A stretch of 64,000 nucleotides of DNA, from contig JAYUOV010000001.1 of assembly GCA_043760535.1 (NCBI GenBank), positions 1 through 64,000 of the forward strand, read 5' to 3'. Both the position numbers and the translations under genes were made by a program. Positions 63,684 to 64,000 of the stretch are shown here, in pieces (within the stretch, counting starts at the first letter, position 1; every line of letters begins with the position of its first letter). The notes beneath the pieces are model-generated. The model had not been told where the DNA came from and did no database searches. It was given only the letters and a program-made list of their open reading frames with translations. Source of the stretch: JAZKFT01 sp043760535 (GTDB lineage: Bacteria; Bacteroidota; Bacteroidia; Chitinophagales; Chitinophagaceae).

Positions 63684-64000
63684 ATGAAAGGAATAATTGG
63701 AAAAAAAATCGGAATGACCAGCATCTTCGATCCCAATGGCAAGCAAACAGCTTGTACTATTATTGAAGCTGGACCATGCGTAGTTACGCAGGTTAAAACC
63801 ATCGAATCAGATGGATATGCCGCACATCAGTTGGCTTTTGGTGAAAAAAAAGACAAGCATACTACAAAAGCTGAAAAAAATCACTTCGCAAAAGCACAAT
63901 CTTCTCCAAAAAGTTTTGTAAAAGAATTTCGTGGGTATTCACTTGAAAAAAACCTTGGCGAAACTGTCACTGTTGACATTTTTGCCGAAGGCGATAAAGT
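63684..64000 (+). CDS. rplC: 50S ribosomal protein L3 (partial, runs off the window)
   Basis: The frame from ATG 63684 is open to the end of the window: [20 protein letters not shown], then [32 protein letters not shown] and [20 protein letters not shown]. These are clear L3 N-terminal sequences. About 105 of an expected 205 residues are inside the window. Second gene of the S10 operon. Confidence 0.95.
   Translation, partial: MKGIIGKKIGMTSIFDPNGKQTACTIIEAGPCVVTQVKTIESDGYAAHQLAFGEKKDKHTTKAEKNHFAKAQSSPKSFVKEFRGYSLEKNLGETVTVDIFAEGDK

Noticed and set aside
1..64000. Prophage or conjugative element
   Set aside because: No integrase, capsid, terminase, relaxase or tra genes were seen.

Overview
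The window looks like a chromosomal segment of a Bacteroidota bacterium, most likely a Chitinophagaceae relative. Evidence: a split-peptide TonB of the Bacteroidota type, a short NuoG without a molybdopterin domain, ClpC with the MDNNF start, FucP/uronate sugar genes, HisKA_2/LytTR signalling, AT-rich intergenic DNA, and a TTG-N20-TACTTTTG promoter before rpsJ that fits the Bacteroidota -33/-7 pattern. No plasmid, phage or CRISPR signature was seen.

Layout. 1-2.6 kb: truncated YitT-like gene and guaB. 2.6-6.9 kb: TonB (interrupted by an in-frame TAA), a small membrane protein, a PstS-like lipoprotein and a TPR protein. 7.0-26.9 kb: a complete set of complex I genes, nuoA-N, on the plus strand. 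Unusually, almost every gap from nuoB to nuoI carries extra genes: two Uma2-family nucleases, a small protein plus nucleotidyltransferase pair, an NTF2-like secreted protein, two decayed retropepsin genes, a VOC protein, and an AAA ATPase with a TOPRIM-like partner that overlaps nuoG. 27.3-30.4 kb: uronate genes (SDR, UxuA) and a cupin. 30.4-36 kb: a repeat-rich gap, clpC, a STAS-like protein, ribonuclease Z. 36-39.8 kb: a minus-strand L-fucose cluster (aldo/keto reductase, lactonase, mutarotase, FucP). 40-44 kb: tRNA-Glu with a GIY-YIG remnant, gapA, an Hcp-like protein, pgk. 44-51.7 kb: housekeeping genes mixed with a broken REP-associated transposase flanked by REP palindromes, PepE, PduO, an ABC ATPase, GatC, a frameshifted TRIC-type channel and PhzF. 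51.7-56.3 kb: an IS630 remnant, a LytTR regulator, a histidine kinase, and 1.5 kb of decayed DNA. 56.3-62.7 kb: an envelope locus (GH73 glucosaminidase, two SGNH proteins, an MBOAT acyltransferase), then a lipoprotein and a probable outer-membrane protein. 63-64 kb: the start of the S10 ribosomal operon (rpsJ, partial rplC).

Most striking points: (1) the nuo operon is loaded with accessory modules that keep it co-directional, and one of them is a two-gene ATPase/TOPRIM-like unit that I do not recognise as a named system; (2) a dispersed intergenic repeat of about 240-250 bp, in four clear copies and one doubtful one, the best copy bounded by a perfect 17-bp terminal inverted repeat; (3) an unusual number of interrupted genes (TonB, two retropepsins, REP transposase, TRIC channel, GIY-YIG, IS630). 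Some may be sequencing errors, since the two TRIC frameshifts compensate each other, but the in-frame stops are base substitutions and look more like real decay.
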